Shown here: one piece after another, positions 1 through 11,375 of the stretch | How the letters are laid out: the number at the start of each line of letters is the position of its first letter | Numbering within the stretch: the first letter of the stretch is position 1 | Origin: Hyposmocoma kahamanoa | Taxonomy: Eukaryota; Arthropoda; Insecta; Lepidoptera; Cosmopterigidae | NCBI RefSeq assembly: GCF_003589595.1 | Contig: NW_020653945.1 | Span: 6,094,961 to 6,158,960 of the forward strand | DNA length: 64,000 nt | Reading direction: 5' to 3' | Notes under the pieces: model-generated | Databases searched by the model: none | What the model was told of the DNA's origin: nothing | What the model saw: the letters and a program-made list of their open reading frames with translations, nothing else | Program-made: the position numbers and the translations under genes

Positions 1-689
1 TTATGAATGTCACATGCACATTTTATGTGTAAATACATATAAGGGTACATAATTACGTAACTAGAATATACTCATATAAGAAACAACTCAGTATTGTAGT
101 TTATTCTGCTCTACATTGGTACAGAAATCGCTTAAAAAGAATATTGTGAACAATATTTTTAATATATCTACTATTCATTTGACGACATTACTTTGAAATT
201 TATTATTTTTAGTAATTTCGGACAATCTGCCTCTCTTTTGCTATATCGTTGATTGCAATAACCTCTTTTATGTAAATCACGCCTACAATGCAAACAGAGA
301 CGATGTTTTTTGCATCAACTAACCCCGTATTCAAAGCACCATCATATTATCTCGATACGATAACTTCGACCATGGCCACAATGGGTAACGATAATATATG
401 CAAATCAAAACAAGTATGAATACCTTTGTGCCTTATTGACATTTTGTTTCATTAAAATCATTTGGCAATAATAGGGTACCATGTAATAATACTGTGTATA
501 CCTCGCGTGTATAACAAATGCTGTCATCAATATGTGTTCTAATGTTGTATTTTAAGGTCATGGGCGCGCTTCGTTATTCGGTTTTCTTAAGCTCTTGATC
601 TCAATTATTTGTATAGCTTTAGGATACGGACTGTTTTAACGGTACCGCGCGTATGTATATTTTAAATACCTCTGTTTTTATACAATAAT
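1..689. other. No gene seen
   Basis: AT-rich sequence with no open frame of note and no repeat that recurs elsewhere in the window. Confidence 0.6.
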
Positions 690-855
690 CTTGGTATTAA
701 AATGAAGCTATTTTTTCGTATCTGATTGCCGTATACTTCTTTATTTATACAAACCAATGTTTCGGGGTCTTTACAGGTCCCATGATCACGGCTGATCAGT
801 AAATACCTAGAAACGTTGGTTTGTTTGAAAATACAAATATACGCGTTTTACATTT

Positions 856-1256
856 TTGTGACGGGACGAATGAGTCGTGCGTCTGGTGGTAATTGACACG
901 CCTGTCCAAAACAGTTGCAGTGCCGCTCAAAGCTTTAAATCGCAAAGGTCTGAGGGGCACTGCCCCTGGCCCGTCACCCTGAGACATAAGTTGACAAGTC
1001 CCATGTGCTTGTAATTTCATCAGCACCATTACGCTGCGGGCGCTGGAGGTACCGAGTTCGATTCGCGGTAGGACTAATTTGGGAAATTAACTTTTCTGAA
1101 TTGGTTTTGGTCTGTGTGTTCTGGGGCTCCAGACCTAATTCCGCTGCTCTGGTAATGCACCCATTGCCTACTGCTAGGCAGCAGAAATAGGGTAGAAGTA
1201 AGGTGTCTGTACTTCCCTGGAAGAACTCTTTTACAAGGCGCTCTACTGCTATTAGA
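856..1256 (-). repeat. Family A SINE-like element, interrupted by a SINE3
   Basis: Minus-strand copy beginning GTGACGGGACGAA at its tail end and ending CTCTACTGCTA at its 5' end. The 856-1030 and 1168-1256 parts align with the full copy at 47066-47380. The gap between them is occupied by SINE3 sequence. Confidence 0.75.
1031..1167 (+). repeat. SINE3 fragment nested in family A
   Basis: Starts at GGGCGCTGGAGG, 5'-truncated. Contains the B-box-like GAGTTCGATTCG followed by GGTAGGACTAATTTGGGAAA, shared with the copies at 2550, 9511, 39530 and 61423. Confidence 0.6.
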
Positions 1257-1368
1257 TCCGAAAAAATAGTTTCTTTTCCAATGCATAGCAATCGCGAAAA
1301 CCTAGATACTCGATAATAAAATAAAAAAATACATATTTTCAAGAAAAGTGAACCAGGTATAAAAGTTT

Positions 1369-1640
1369 AGTAGCAGTAGAGTTCCTTGTGAAAGAGTTTA
1401 TCCAGGGAAGTACTGCCACCTTAAATATTTCTGCCGCCAAGCAGTAATGTGGGCATTATTGCGTTCCGGTTTTGAACGGTATGAGTGCTAGTGAAATTAC
1501 AGTCACATGGGACTTGTTAACTTATGTCTCAGGGTGTCGGGCGCAGTGGCAATAATACTCAGAAATTCAACTGCAACTGTTATGGACAGGGCGTGTAGCT
1601 TACTATCAATCGCGTGACTTGTTGAGCTATTATAAAACAA
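1369..1640 (+). repeat. Family A SINE-like element
   Basis: Plus-strand copy, AGTAGCAGTAGAG at the 5' end to a degraded GACTTGTTGAGC near the tail. Internally diverged in the CAGTGGCAGTGCC hairpin region. Confidence 0.7.
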
Positions 1641-2132
1641 AGTAAAAATAGTAGAAAAGAGAAAAGGAATCGAACAACATATCGAAGAACACATTTGCCA
1701 ATGTAGAATCGCGTTAGGGGGTCAGAAAAAGATTTATGTCCATGCAAACGAATGAAAGACATTGTATGTTTCGCTTCATCGATTTAAAAAAAAAGAGGTC
1801 ATTGCACCTTTTTTAGGAGTCAGAACACTTATTGGCGCAGAATTGCATTACGCCGGTCATTAAAAAGCTGTCCATGCAATAACTGTGAAAAAGACGTTGT
1901 GTGTTTGGCTTTATCATTCAAGCCGAACCAGTTCTGACCGCTCTAATACGATTCCACATCGATAAGTGTAAGGACTTCTTTTAGCAGTTGAATAAAGACG
2001 CAGAGCTTGGAGTACGCGCAACGCTCAACAATCTACTATGCTCCACTTGATAACGAGATGTGGTATGAGAGATGTGAGCGCTATCAATATTTTTTAAATC
2101 CAGGTCATGGAAGTGGCACATATTTGAAGCAT
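1641..2132. other. No gene; imperfect internal direct repeat
   Basis: Two roughly 48 bp segments beginning GTCCATGCAA (at about 1739 and 1869) resemble each other, each with an AAAGACxTTGT-GT core followed by a CTTxATC. No coding potential seen. Confidence 0.4.
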
Positions 2133-2431
2133 AGTATTTTTTTTATAATATCAAACGACGCGACGAACAAGTCATGCGCCTGATGGTAAGTTATACGCCT
2201 ATCCATAACAGTTGCAATGACACTTAGAGCTTTAAATCGCAAAAATCTGAGGGGCACTGCTACTGCTCCCGTCACCTGAGACGTAAGTTGACAAGTCCAT
2301 AGTGCCCGTAATTTCACCAGCCCCCTTACTCTTCAAAACCGAAACACAGTAATGCTGACAGTACTGCTTGGCGGCAGAAATAGGTAAAGTGGCAGTACTT
2401 CCCTGGACGCACCTTTCACAAGGGGCTCTAC
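2133..2431 (-). repeat. Family A SINE-like element, near full length
   Basis: Minus-strand copy. Includes the GTAATGCTGACAGTACT stem region and ends GGGGCTCTACTG. A tail-side T run (ATTTTTTTTATAATATC) is the complement of its poly(A)-like tail. Confidence 0.75.
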
Positions 2432-2537
2432 TGATTCCCGGGCAGGGAAATATTTGTTTCTCTCGTGACTTTGAGTGTAATTTGTGGTTGCCTATGTGTG
2501 TGTCCATGGCACTTGCGTTCCAGGTATCCCTGTCTGC
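2432..2537 (+). repeat. SINE1, 5'-truncated
   Basis: Begins at CCCGGGCAGGGAAATATT, after the lost tRNA-like head, and continues through the conserved body (CTCGTGACTTTGAGTGTAAT, GTGTGTCCATGGCAC). It abuts the family A copy. Confidence 0.65.
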
Positions 2538-2549
2538 AAAAAAAACTGA

Positions 2550-2720
2550 CTTTGGTAGTCCAATGGTTTGTAATGTGGGCCCTGGATGAGGACGTCTCGG
2601 GTTCGATTCTCGGCAGAATCAATTTGGGAAATGAAAATCTAAATTGATCTTTGTGTTTTGGGAAGTGCCCCGTGGCCTTACCATGAACTCTTATTACAGT
2701 TCAGTTTAGGTTCGTAACGA
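2550..2720 (+). repeat. SINE3 copy
   Basis: tRNA-like head with AGTCCAATGGTTTG as A-box-like segment and GGGTTCGATTCTC as B box, then the AATTTGGGAAAT body shared by other SINE3 copies. Confidence 0.6.
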
Positions 2721-4357
2721 CAAAAAAGCGGGATGGTGATGTACACTTCATGTAGCGCTGTCTCATAACTATTCATTTTAGGTTATAAACTGAATCGACT
2801 GGACTCCATTGCTCTGGAACTCATAGTACGGGAAAATTTTCTAGTCGAAAACCAGTAACTGGTGTGTAGTCCGTCATTATTATTGATTCAATTAAAATTC
2901 GCCACAACATACAACATTAATACACGACTAGTTATTTATATTAACAGCTATTCAAATGTGAAAATATACAAGATTTAATGCAATATTATAACATAAGTTT
3001 ATGTGCTTATAGCTAAATTTAAAAAATAGGAAATATTAATTCGGGTAAGATGTAACAACACGTGTATTTTAAGTTGCTTAGTAGGTTAGTGTATATTATA
3101 TTACATATGTAGATATATATTTAGTGCGGTATTATTTGATTACAGTTTTCAATGAAAAGTTCATTGTCGTCAAACCTAGCGGTATCTATAAGATTCTATT
3201 TGTTCGAGTTCTCACCTCTTCAAACCATTTCAAGAAAATAATAAGATAATGCGAATGAACTCTCAAATCGTGAACGTTACGAATAGCTTTTTTCGCGACC
3301 TTTATAATCGTTGATCGGATCCTGTATAACAATTTTACCACTTTATGTTTTCTGCTGGATAAATTTCGATTTAACATTTTGCCCATGTGAGGGTTGATGG
3401 ACAACGACGCAATTGACTGCATAAATAAAGTTGTCTAAAACAAGTTCATTTCACGCCCAATCAAATTGCGTCAACGCACGACTGTTGCGCAACTTTTCAT
3501 CTGTCAATCGTGGATTAGCATCACAATGGGACAATGCGATCTGCTCCAAATGTCGAGTGTCGCTGTAACGTGAGGCGTGAGGCGCCAATGTCATTGGTCC
3601 TGTGTGACTGGAGTACAACACTACGCCTTTAAGGCTTTTGTTTATCTTTATTAGCTCGAGAAGGTGGCAGACTGGCTGTAGCTTTGCGAGAAGCGTAGGT
3701 GTAATTGACAACTGATGGCATAGGCGTGAAGGGTTTGATTGCAAATATTTGTACCCAAATAAAAAAGTAAACGTACCATTAAGCGATGTCATTATTTCAT
3801 AACAATTGAACTATCATAACTTATATAGCTTTTAGTCCTTTTTACGAGCAAATAAATTTATTGAGCAATGTAGCCTCCAAACCTGCAAAATGTGTGAAAT
3901 AAAACTACATTTCAATCCTCTAAGACATCATGTTCATAGCTTGATTGAGCAATAAACATAAAGCGAGCTACAGGCGTGTAACAATCGTAAAACCTTTATT
4001 GTCGTATAAATTTGCAAAGTTGGATACATCACTTAGTTGCAAAATTATCGGGCCCACACATGGCGCTTACATGGGTTACCCCTTTCAAACAAGATTACCT
4101 ATATTTTCATGCTATGCCTTGTCCAAAAGTGTAGGATAACTAAATTTACATTTTGTCAATAATTTATCAATCATCATTGAACTTTATGTGAAACAAAAAA
4201 ACACACGGTAGAAGTTTTAAAAAGGGTATGTTTATTCATTTGAAAGGTTGTGGTAAAACAAAGTCAAATGCGGTTGAGAAGGTGATAAAAATGTAGTACA
4301 TTATATTGCAATGTCGATTAAGTGCACGTTATGATCAATTTGGGTAAATCGCACCAC
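2721..4357. other. No recognised gene; two minus-strand open frames inside
   Basis: Mostly AT-rich. The exception is about 3186-3792, which is GC-richer and open on the minus strand for 113 and 78 codons (see the separate entry). No recurring repeat recognised. Confidence 0.5.
3186..3792 (-). pseudogene. Unrecognised minus-strand open frames, possibly a gene remnant
   Basis: Two consecutive minus-strand frames of 113 codons (3792-3451) and 78 codons (3422-3186) in base composition richer in GC than the flanks. The second is strongly basic (Lys/Arg-rich), with RKHKVVKLLYRIRSTIIKV. I recognise no family, see no signal peptide or membrane segment, and no good splice sites joining them. They could be a decayed gene, an unlisted transposon end, or chance. 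Confidence 0.2.
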
Positions 4358-4577
4358 TGGTGTAACAAGGCCACATCTGCAAAATAGCCTTTCGGATGAG
4401 AGGTTAAGATTCTGCGAACGAAATTATTAGACAAAGTTTTAATGCTTAAATAGGAGAGTTATAAAATTGTATATATAGGTATTTAATTTGTTTTATGTAG
4501 TTCGTAACATTTTTATCACATGGAAATCTGATAAAAGCACTTTTGACGTATGATAATTGATAACATATGGCTTTATA
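4358..4577 (+). mobile_element. Family F MITE
   Basis: About 220 bp. It begins near TGGTGTAACAAGGCCACATC and ends with TGACGTATGATAATTGATAACATATGGCTTTAT. Other copies (15945, 16953) show inverted ends of the type CTTGGTTTAATAAAGCCACA. Confidence 0.55.
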
Positions 4578-4753
4578 TATTGACTCTGCCTCTGTGGCTG
4601 AATTTCTCGGGCCGGGAGAAATATCTGTATGGCCTACATTTGTTTATCTCGTGAGTTTGGGTTTTATTTGTAGTTGTCTATGTGTATCCATAGCATCCGC
4701 GATACAGGGTTTCCCTAGTGCGGGACTATGTTGAGTGTGTGCGTTATTATTAT
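4578..4753 (+). repeat. SINE1 copy with internal deletion
   Basis: Head CTGCCTCTGTGGCTGAA is joined directly to TCTCGGGCCGGGAGAAATAT, so the anticodon and T-arm part of the tRNA-like head is lost. The body and the GTGTGCGTTATTATTATTA tail are present. Confidence 0.7.
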
Positions 4754-4825
4754 TACACCCAGGTTACTAATGACACATTTCGTGCTTAATTTGCCAAATC
4801 GAAATAAAACACTTTTTTTGTAAAA

Positions 4826-5529
4826 TCAAGTGACGGGTCGAACAAGTCGTGCGCCTGATGGTAAGCTACACGCCTGTCCGTAACTGTCTCAGAGCCACTC
4901 GGAGCTTTTAAATCGTAAAGATATAAGGGGCACTGCGCCCGCCACCTTGAGACATAAGTTGACAAGTCCTATGTACCTGTAATTTCACCAGAACCCTTAC
5001 CCTTCAAAATTGGAACGCAGTTGAAAAGCGCCAGAAAGTGTCTGTACAATTTTTTATATTCGTGTAATAGCCAGGGTTTCAATGGCGGCAGCATTACATC
5101 CGGGTTTATGGCTTCATTTTTGGTCGAAAAACTATTGCAGCAAATTTTTGATAATTTTTTAGCTCCGACTGTTGTATTATGTTTTGTACTATAACTTGGT
5201 AAAGAATCAAAAATAAGATTTTAGTAAATGGAATTTGAAACAGCTCCGACTGTTGTTTCGGTCGAGCTGTGGAAGTGATCGTGGTACGAAAACAAAATGA
5301 GAAAGCAAAGGAAGATGGAACAATTTAAATTAAAAATTAAAATACAAGTAAAATAAAAAAAATGATAGGATACAAGCGGAGAGAGGCGATACAAAAAGAT
5401 GAGATGACGGCGTAAGGAGGTCACACCGTCACACAGTAATGCTCACATTACCGCTTGGCGGCAGAAATAGGTAAGGTGGCAGTACTTCCCTGGACGAACT
5501 CTTTCACAAGGAGCTCTACTGCTACTAAA
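4826..5529 (-). repeat. Family A copy split by a ~420 bp insert
   Basis: 4826-5013 and 5435-5529 are contiguous family A sequence. The interruption (about 5014-5434) carries two copies of AGCTCCGACTGTTGT (about 5161 and 5242) and is otherwise unrecognised. Confidence 0.7.
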
Positions 5530-6786
5530 TCAGTTAAACCCGTACTCAGTTTAAATGGTTTTATCAATCAACATAGTTCTGACACTTATATTTTACCAAA
5601 GTACGTTTTATAGATTAATAGTAAGTAAGTCTTAAATGAATCTTTGCTGAGAGATTATTTACGATGAAAAATATTTTACGTAATTTAATGCAAAGGTAAA
5701 TAGTGGCTTTGAAGAGACGCGAATTTATCGTTGTATTGAGATTTACAATTATTTTAAGTATCTCATTACCATTTGAACAAAGAAATCTAACCCGTAATGA
5801 ATTTTTACTTTACAAGCCGAGCCATGCGGAACAAATTCGCGATGTTTTCCCGGTGACACGACGAGTATTATTGTAGTGTCGTATTATTATTTTCGTGTAA
5901 TAATATTTGTGATGTTTTTAGAATAGTTAAGTCAATATAATTTACAATTAACACCCACATTGATTCATTATCGAACGTACAAATATGAAATCACTGACAA
6001 TCCTTACTTGCTCATTATAAATTTAATGGCGTCATGTTTTTATTATAGAACAAAATCTTATTCGGTATAAAAAAGGCATCGTTAAATTTATATATCAAAT
6101 AATTATTTGAAATTCTTAGTGCTTTCCAACTGCATTCCATCTGCTTTTTTGCGGTTGAAATACGGTCTGAATGCCAACGTGACATTATTTTTATTTGTTT
6201 TTCTTACATGACGAACTAGCTATGTACCTGTTAAAGTGGGATTACAATAATTTCACTTGCATATTGCACTACTAATACAATATTGCTGTAACTCAAGAAA
6301 TGTGAAATTCAAGATTATACTATTTCTGAACGTTAAATTTGTTTCTCTACATGTCAATAAAATTGTCATTACAATATTGTCATAAAAAACCATTAAAATA
6401 TATCTATGTAACCCACAAAATGAGACAAACGTTTTGTGAGCTAGTGCAGGACAAAACAGTTCTTACTCAGAAATATGAAATTGTTTTTCACTTATATTTA
6501 AATATAAGTCTATTTGGCAAGTACGAAAATGTTCAGATGCGTGATGTGTTAATTTTAACCTAAACATAAATTATAATAACCTTTCACGGGAACTGAGCAA
6601 TTCGTTTTTCAGCTATACTGAATAAATTCACATTTTGAGTTAATATACTATTGTATTAGTAGTGCGATATATGCACATAACCATAATTTTTAAGTTACGT
6701 ATATTTGTGAACGTTAATTAGTTATACCTATTATAACGGTGTACGAAAACATAGCGGTTGAAATCTGCTTCTTTTTAAACACTTCT
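5530..6786. other. No gene seen
   Basis: AT-rich sequence. The 74-codon frame at 6339-6563 has low-complexity composition and is not supported. Confidence 0.5.
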
Positions 6787-7225
6787 TTACTGCTGAGCGT
6801 CGTGACTCCACTTCATTCTGCGAACCATTTGCCTCCATCGGTTGCGCTCTGTCGCATGGTGTAGTGCAGAGTTAACAGGAAGCTCCAGTTGTTCGGAGAT
6901 CTAATCTGATCGCCTTTTGGGACTCCTGCCTCTAGGTCTCTTTCCCTCCACCTTCCCTGTCACCATCAAACGCTCCAGGTTACCAGCTTCTGTACGTGCC
7001 CCGTGGCCAAAATAGCGTATCACACGCTGCATGCAAGTCGAAGACAGACGTTGTGCAATCTTTATCTTGAATTCCTCAAGTACAGAGACATTGGGCGCGT
7101 TGTCCACGGTATCCTTAACATTCTGCTCCAGCACTACATTTCAAAGTCGTTAATTGTTTGCCTCTTGGCGGCTTTCAGTGCCCACATCTCTGTTATGTCG
7201 CAGAAATCTGCATGTCGCAAAAAAT
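6787..7225 (-). pseudogene. RTE-like LINE, C-terminal end of the reverse-transcriptase ORF
   Basis: Minus strand. Remnant of a retrotransposon polyprotein. From 7220 downward it shows an EMWALKAAKRQ-like segment, then RMLRIPWT, then IAQRLSSTCMQRVIRYFGH, GNLERLMVTGKVEGKRPRGR, and in another frame ALHHATERNRWRQ, ending at TAA (6787-6789). These are conserved C-terminal blocks of RTE-type LINEs. At least two frame changes and one internal stop show it is dead. Only the last part of the element is present. Confidence 0.85.
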
Positions 7226-7384
7226 TATATGGAATAGAAAACGTGTAGCCAACGGTCCATCGCAAAGGATTTTAACCTAAACCCTTTTTTTAGCGGAGAT
7301 TCATGTCCAGTAGTGAGTCGTATAATGGATTGACAATGATGAGTATTAACACGGAATACATTACATACTAGATTGCTTCAATTT

Positions 7385-7500
7385 TCAACCAACTTCAAAA
7401 AAAGAGGAGGTTTTCAATTCGACAGTAGTTTTTTTTTGTGTATGTTACGCGTTTATCCGGCAGTCCCGGCCGTATTTCTGTCGTCCGCTGTTACTCGGCT
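7385..7500 (+). repeat. Family D fragment
   Basis: CCAACTTCAAAAAAAGAGGAG, an AATTCGACAG segment, a T run and GTGTATGTTACGCGTTTA: the 5' part of the family D repeat (compare 11605, 53634). Confidence 0.6.
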
Positions 7501-7849
7501 AAGTGACAAAATATATTTTTGAGATATCATAAAAAACCATAACCCAGTATTTGTTTAATGATATTTCAGCTGTACATCGTTAGGGTAAGCTCCGATAAGT
7601 CGAACACGTTAACTAATTTTAACCGTTTCTAAAAGAGAATTTTGTGCTCTATCTTATGCTATTTATCCGTCATTTCCTCCGGGTTCTGGTGAAGTGATGG
7701 GGTAATCGACGGCGCCTCGAGCGAAATAATGTGTGTTTTTATGGTTTGTCTCTTTGTTTACTAACAATAGTCAAAAGTTTTAAAAATATCTGTATTTACT
7801 AACAAGTGGGCCTTGGTTGCCAAATAAATGATTTATTTATTATTATCGA
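7501..7849. other. No gene seen
   Basis: No repeat or open frame recognised. Confidence 0.5.
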
Positions 7850-8010
7850 GTTCTTAGGCTTTCGCGATTATTACACATATGAAATGAAACTATTTTTCCG
7901 GATTTAAATCGCGTATATTTGTTTTTTCAAACAAACCGACGTTTCGGGCCCTTTCCAGGTCCAATGGTCACGGTTGACTGAGGTGGTACAGTCTTCAACC
8001 AGTTATGTCT
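7850..8010 (+). repeat. Foldback family C copy
   Basis: CGAGTTCTTAGGCTTTCGCG, GAAACTATTTTTCCGGATTT and CAAACCGACGTTTCGGGCCC in order, then GGTCACGGTTGACTGA. This is one arm plus core. Confidence 0.7.
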
Positions 8011-8329
8011 AATATTGATGCAAACCAACCTATTTTTTCACTATAGTTACAATAGTTATTAATTAAATACCTTATTTTTAATTTTACAAAGAAAACATTC
8101 CAATTTACGCTACATTAAGTCTTACAAATTATTTTATTGAATGAATTTTTATTAAGTTTATTATTAATTAATAATAAAAATTAGAATAATTTGAAACATA
8201 ATAATTAGTGCTGCAGTCTTATGTCTGTTTGGGATTTTTCATTAGAGGAAATACTGATAGTTATAATGAAATACTTATATTATCATTATTTATTAAAACG
8301 GATATTTGACCATTTGTCACTTTGCCGCA

Positions 8330-8580
8330 TTTTAGATAGCGGACAGCAGATTTGTGAACCAATTGTACTGACTCTTTTTTTTTTGTTGGAAAGAGGGTGC
8401 CTCAGTAATGATTCCATTTTAATTTGAAGTAATTATCACAACCAACTAGTTTGCCACTACTAAAGGTGGCAAACTAATTGGTTGATACCGGTTTCGCGCA
8501 CTTTACGGTAACCGATTTCAGTAAAAATAGATGTAATTCTACGAACTTTTGAGGTCTTTTTTTATAAAAAAAATTATAAT
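8330..8580 (+). repeat. Family D repeat with an added inverted repeat
   Basis: TTTGTGAACCAATTGTACTG, a T run, GAAAGAGGGTGCCTCAGTAA, then CCGGTTTCGCGCACTTTACG and GATGTAATTCTACGAACTTT match copies at 45688 and 53634. A 22 bp hairpin arm at 8434-8457 is not in those copies. Confidence 0.7.
8434..8487. repeat. Hairpin-forming inverted repeat
   Basis: Left arm 8434-8457 and right arm 8466-8487 (GTGGCAAACTAATTGGTTGATA) are complementary over 22 bases with one mismatch and a two-base bulge. The loop is about 8 bases. Confidence 0.8.
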
Positions 8581-9224
8581 TATGTTGTTATTTCCTGAGA
8601 TTTTAGAATTGAACTTCTAATAAACTTAGTTATACGTCAAAAAACATTATGCCTCTAAACAACAAACACTGTCGGTATGGGATTTTTCGATATGCTTGAC
8701 AATTATTACAACTGTTACTTAGGATAATATTTTATCTGTTCTATGAGTAACAGTACGAAATTGACTACGGTTTATTAAAACGTTAAAAGAGCTTGTTAAG
8801 TGTTTTAACGAATATTACAGACCTGTAATACCGAAACTAACAAGAAAAGCAAATGTTTCTGTGTTATTTACAAATGATTGTTAACGTTCATCTTACTACA
8901 TCTCAAAGCTTATCAACATTTATACCAATCTATCTTCCTGCCACTGTTAGGCACGGGTCTTTGTCAACAACATGATGTTTCAAAACAATCTACGTTACAA
9001 TACAACATCCTCATGATTGATTAGACTTAGATTTATTTATTTAATCCGTACTCGTGACGGGATTACAATAAATGGACTATAAAAATATTTGTTATATTCA
9101 AGTACCGAAGAGATCCCACCCCAAAACGATATTTTCGAAAATTATGCCTTTATAATAAACATATGTTAGGATCTAAGAACAGTGCCAGGTTTTACATTTA
9201 AGATTTAGTATCTGCACATATCAC
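8581..9224. other. No gene seen
   Basis: AT-rich. A short CACTGTTAGGCACGGGTCT piece near 8942 resembles the start of the family G repeat at 62045. Confidence 0.45.
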
Positions 9225-9360
9225 TTACAATGACTAGACAGAATGATGATTCCTCTTCGTCTTTCTTTTTTTTTTACAATTCTGCCCGCTCTTTTTTTAC
9301 CTTTGACCTCAATTATCTCAGTTCGAAAGTCAAAATTTGAGTTTCGTCACGAACTGCAGA
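9225..9360 (-). repeat. Family L repeat
   Basis: Its reverse complement aligns with 63784-63970: shared TCGTGACGAA, GAGATAATTGAG and GCAGAATTGTAAAAA segments in the same order. Seen only twice in this window. Confidence 0.6.
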
Positions 9361-9510
9361 ATTGTATTTTTTATTCTAGTTTCGAATTTCATGCATATCA
9401 GTTGAGGAACGGCTGAATAATTCAGTTCGTATAATAAAGAAATCAAGCCTATAGGTACATACGCAAGTAATGGTAATACCTAATATAAATATATGACGTG
9501 ACGACTCCGG

Positions 9511-9740
9511 TGACTCAAACGATTGCTCTGTGGGCGCTGGATGAGGAAGTGTCGGGTTCGATTCTCGGTAGGACTAATTTAGGAAATTCACTTTTCTAAA
9601 TTGATTCTGGTCTGAGTGCTCTGAGCTACCAGAGTAGATTCCGATACTCTGGTACTCACAGTACAGGGAATTTCTTAGTTTGAGACTAGGTGACTTGTGT
9701 GATTGTCTAGCACTTTATTATTCCATTATTACTATACAAC
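9511..9740 (+). repeat. SINE3 copy, longest body
   Basis: GTGGGCGCTGGATGAGGAAG, B-box GGGTTCGATTCTC, GGTAGGACTAATTTAGGAAA, then a body containing CTGGTCTGAGTGCTCTGAG and TACTCTGGTACTCACAGTAC. Confidence 0.7.
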
Positions 9741-10625
9741 GAAAACACAAAAACTGAATGACATGTGTTTGAATAGAACGAAATGTTTTTATTAAAATAT
9801 TTTTCTTAACCTTTATGAAAAGTTTCACCGTTGTATATTTTCAAATATGTAAGTAGTTTCAAATGTGTAAGTATGACAATTTTGTTTTGTTTAATTTGAT
9901 TATTTTTGCATGCTCTGAAATGTTTGCACTATTTTCAAAAAAAGAATCCACAAAATTTGTTAGTTACGGAGCGTGCAGTAAATATAATCTTCTAACATAA
10001 AGCTACATAAACAGACTAAAGAAAAACTGTCATACAGCCAACTGCTCACTAGCAACAGTGCTCATAGTTGCGAGAATAAAAAAAAATTGTATATGGTATT
10101 ACTTATTTTGCGTTTAATTATGCTGCATGAATATACCTGCTCAAATGCTAAAAAATGGCGGCAAAAAAAAAGAAAAGTAGGTACTTGAAGTTCTTTCTCG
10201 TTATTTTTTTTTCACTAGTTCTAGTGAGGGATCGAAAATACAATGATAGTGAACTGTAGTGTACCTATACTTGTCCGGCAATCCCTTACTTCGCAGCCTC
10301 TGCAATAATGTATTAAATAACGAAAGCACAATGACCCCCGAAGATACATTTGTATAGATGGAATGTTTTTTTACCTGTACGAAAGTTTCGGTGCTGGCTT
10401 CCAAGCAATGGATATAACAAAAACATTATCGATCTACGTAACGGTATCTTAACCAAACATGCAGAGTAAAGAAATGAGACAGGTCATGTACCGACCGCGT
10501 GTGCGTTTACGTATAGATTTTTTGAATACTCATTGTAATCCAAACGTGATTGCTTGCGGTTGCGGTGTAAGTTACGAGATTGTGGCATTATTTGATAGAT
10601 ATAAAAAATAGTGATAGAGATCAAT
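9741..10625. other. No gene seen
   Basis: AT-rich. The 67-codon minus frame at 10201-10404 has no recognisable features. Confidence 0.5.
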
Positions 10626-10700
10626 AAGAGGCATTGAGTTGTTGCGATTATTACACATTGGACATGAAACTTTAATCAGCTGTGACCATAAAACATGTAA
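10626..10700 (+). repeat. Foldback family C fragment
   Basis: TTGCGATTATTACACATTGG, ATGAAACTTTAA and CAGCTGTGACCAT: a short, internally deleted piece of the arm. Confidence 0.45.
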
Positions 10701-10916
10701 CTTCCATGAATCCATGGTTTTTTTGAAAAACTTATAACTTTTTTAGGAAGAAAGGAATTTTTCTTTGTATTTGTTTGATCTTTGTATCAATAATGATTAC
10801 TAAAAGCAATCAAAGTACACTATGTTCCAAAATTAGTCACTTCTCAGTATGCCGAAATGACATTTTCCAGATATAACGTTTGGTCGAAATTTCATAACCT
10901 CGAAAGTAATTTTGTC

Positions 10917-11018
10917 AGGGTTCAGCCCAGTCCCACATAACCCCGGCTCTGCCCCCGCGGCGCCGGGGTATCTGTAAGCAGATTCCCCGGATTAACAAAA
11001 AAAAAAAAAAAAAAAAGG
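10917..11018 (+). repeat. GC-rich retroposon 3' end with poly(A)
   Basis: About 75 bp of sharply GC-rich sequence (CCCCCGCGGCGCCGGGG core at about 10952-10968) followed directly by about 20 A residues, in otherwise AT-rich DNA. This is the shape of a 5'-truncated retroposed sequence. Source element not recognised. Confidence 0.5.
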
Positions 11019-11375
11019 TACGGGTGTACTTAATGGTGTCGTTGCGATAAACATTCAACATATCCTGAAAGAACAACTGTTTCGTTATAATTCGGTTTTC
11101 CGTGTAATGAAAATTCGAACAAACGTTATTTCGAACAAAAAAGTTTTCGACTTTGTGATAAGTTACCTCCTACATTATTGTAACTTTTTTATAAAAAACA
11201 ACCGACCTCATAAATTCGTGGAATTTATCTGTTTGCCAAGATTTATTAAATACAGTTACTGGAAATTGCGCGAAACAGGACTTTAGTAGCAGTAGATAAG
11301 AAACATTACGTTGCGCTTTGTAATTAAACATTTGTGTACATTTGTTTACAATATCTATTTCAAATATTATAAATC

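Larger units (their letters stand above)
690..1320 (+). repeat. Foldback family C, split by nested insertions
   Basis: Left part (about 690-855) holds both inverted arms around the ACGTTTCGG / CCGAAACGT-type core. The right part (about 1253-1320) carries the outer arm GAAAAAATAGTTTCTTTTCC and the CGCGAAAACC end. Comparison with the copies at 12505 and 16551 shows these two parts should be contiguous. A family A copy has inserted between them. Confidence 0.65.

Noticed and set aside
974..1342. 122-codon minus-strand open frame
   Set aside because: It spans the boundaries of three nested repeats and so has no history as a gene.
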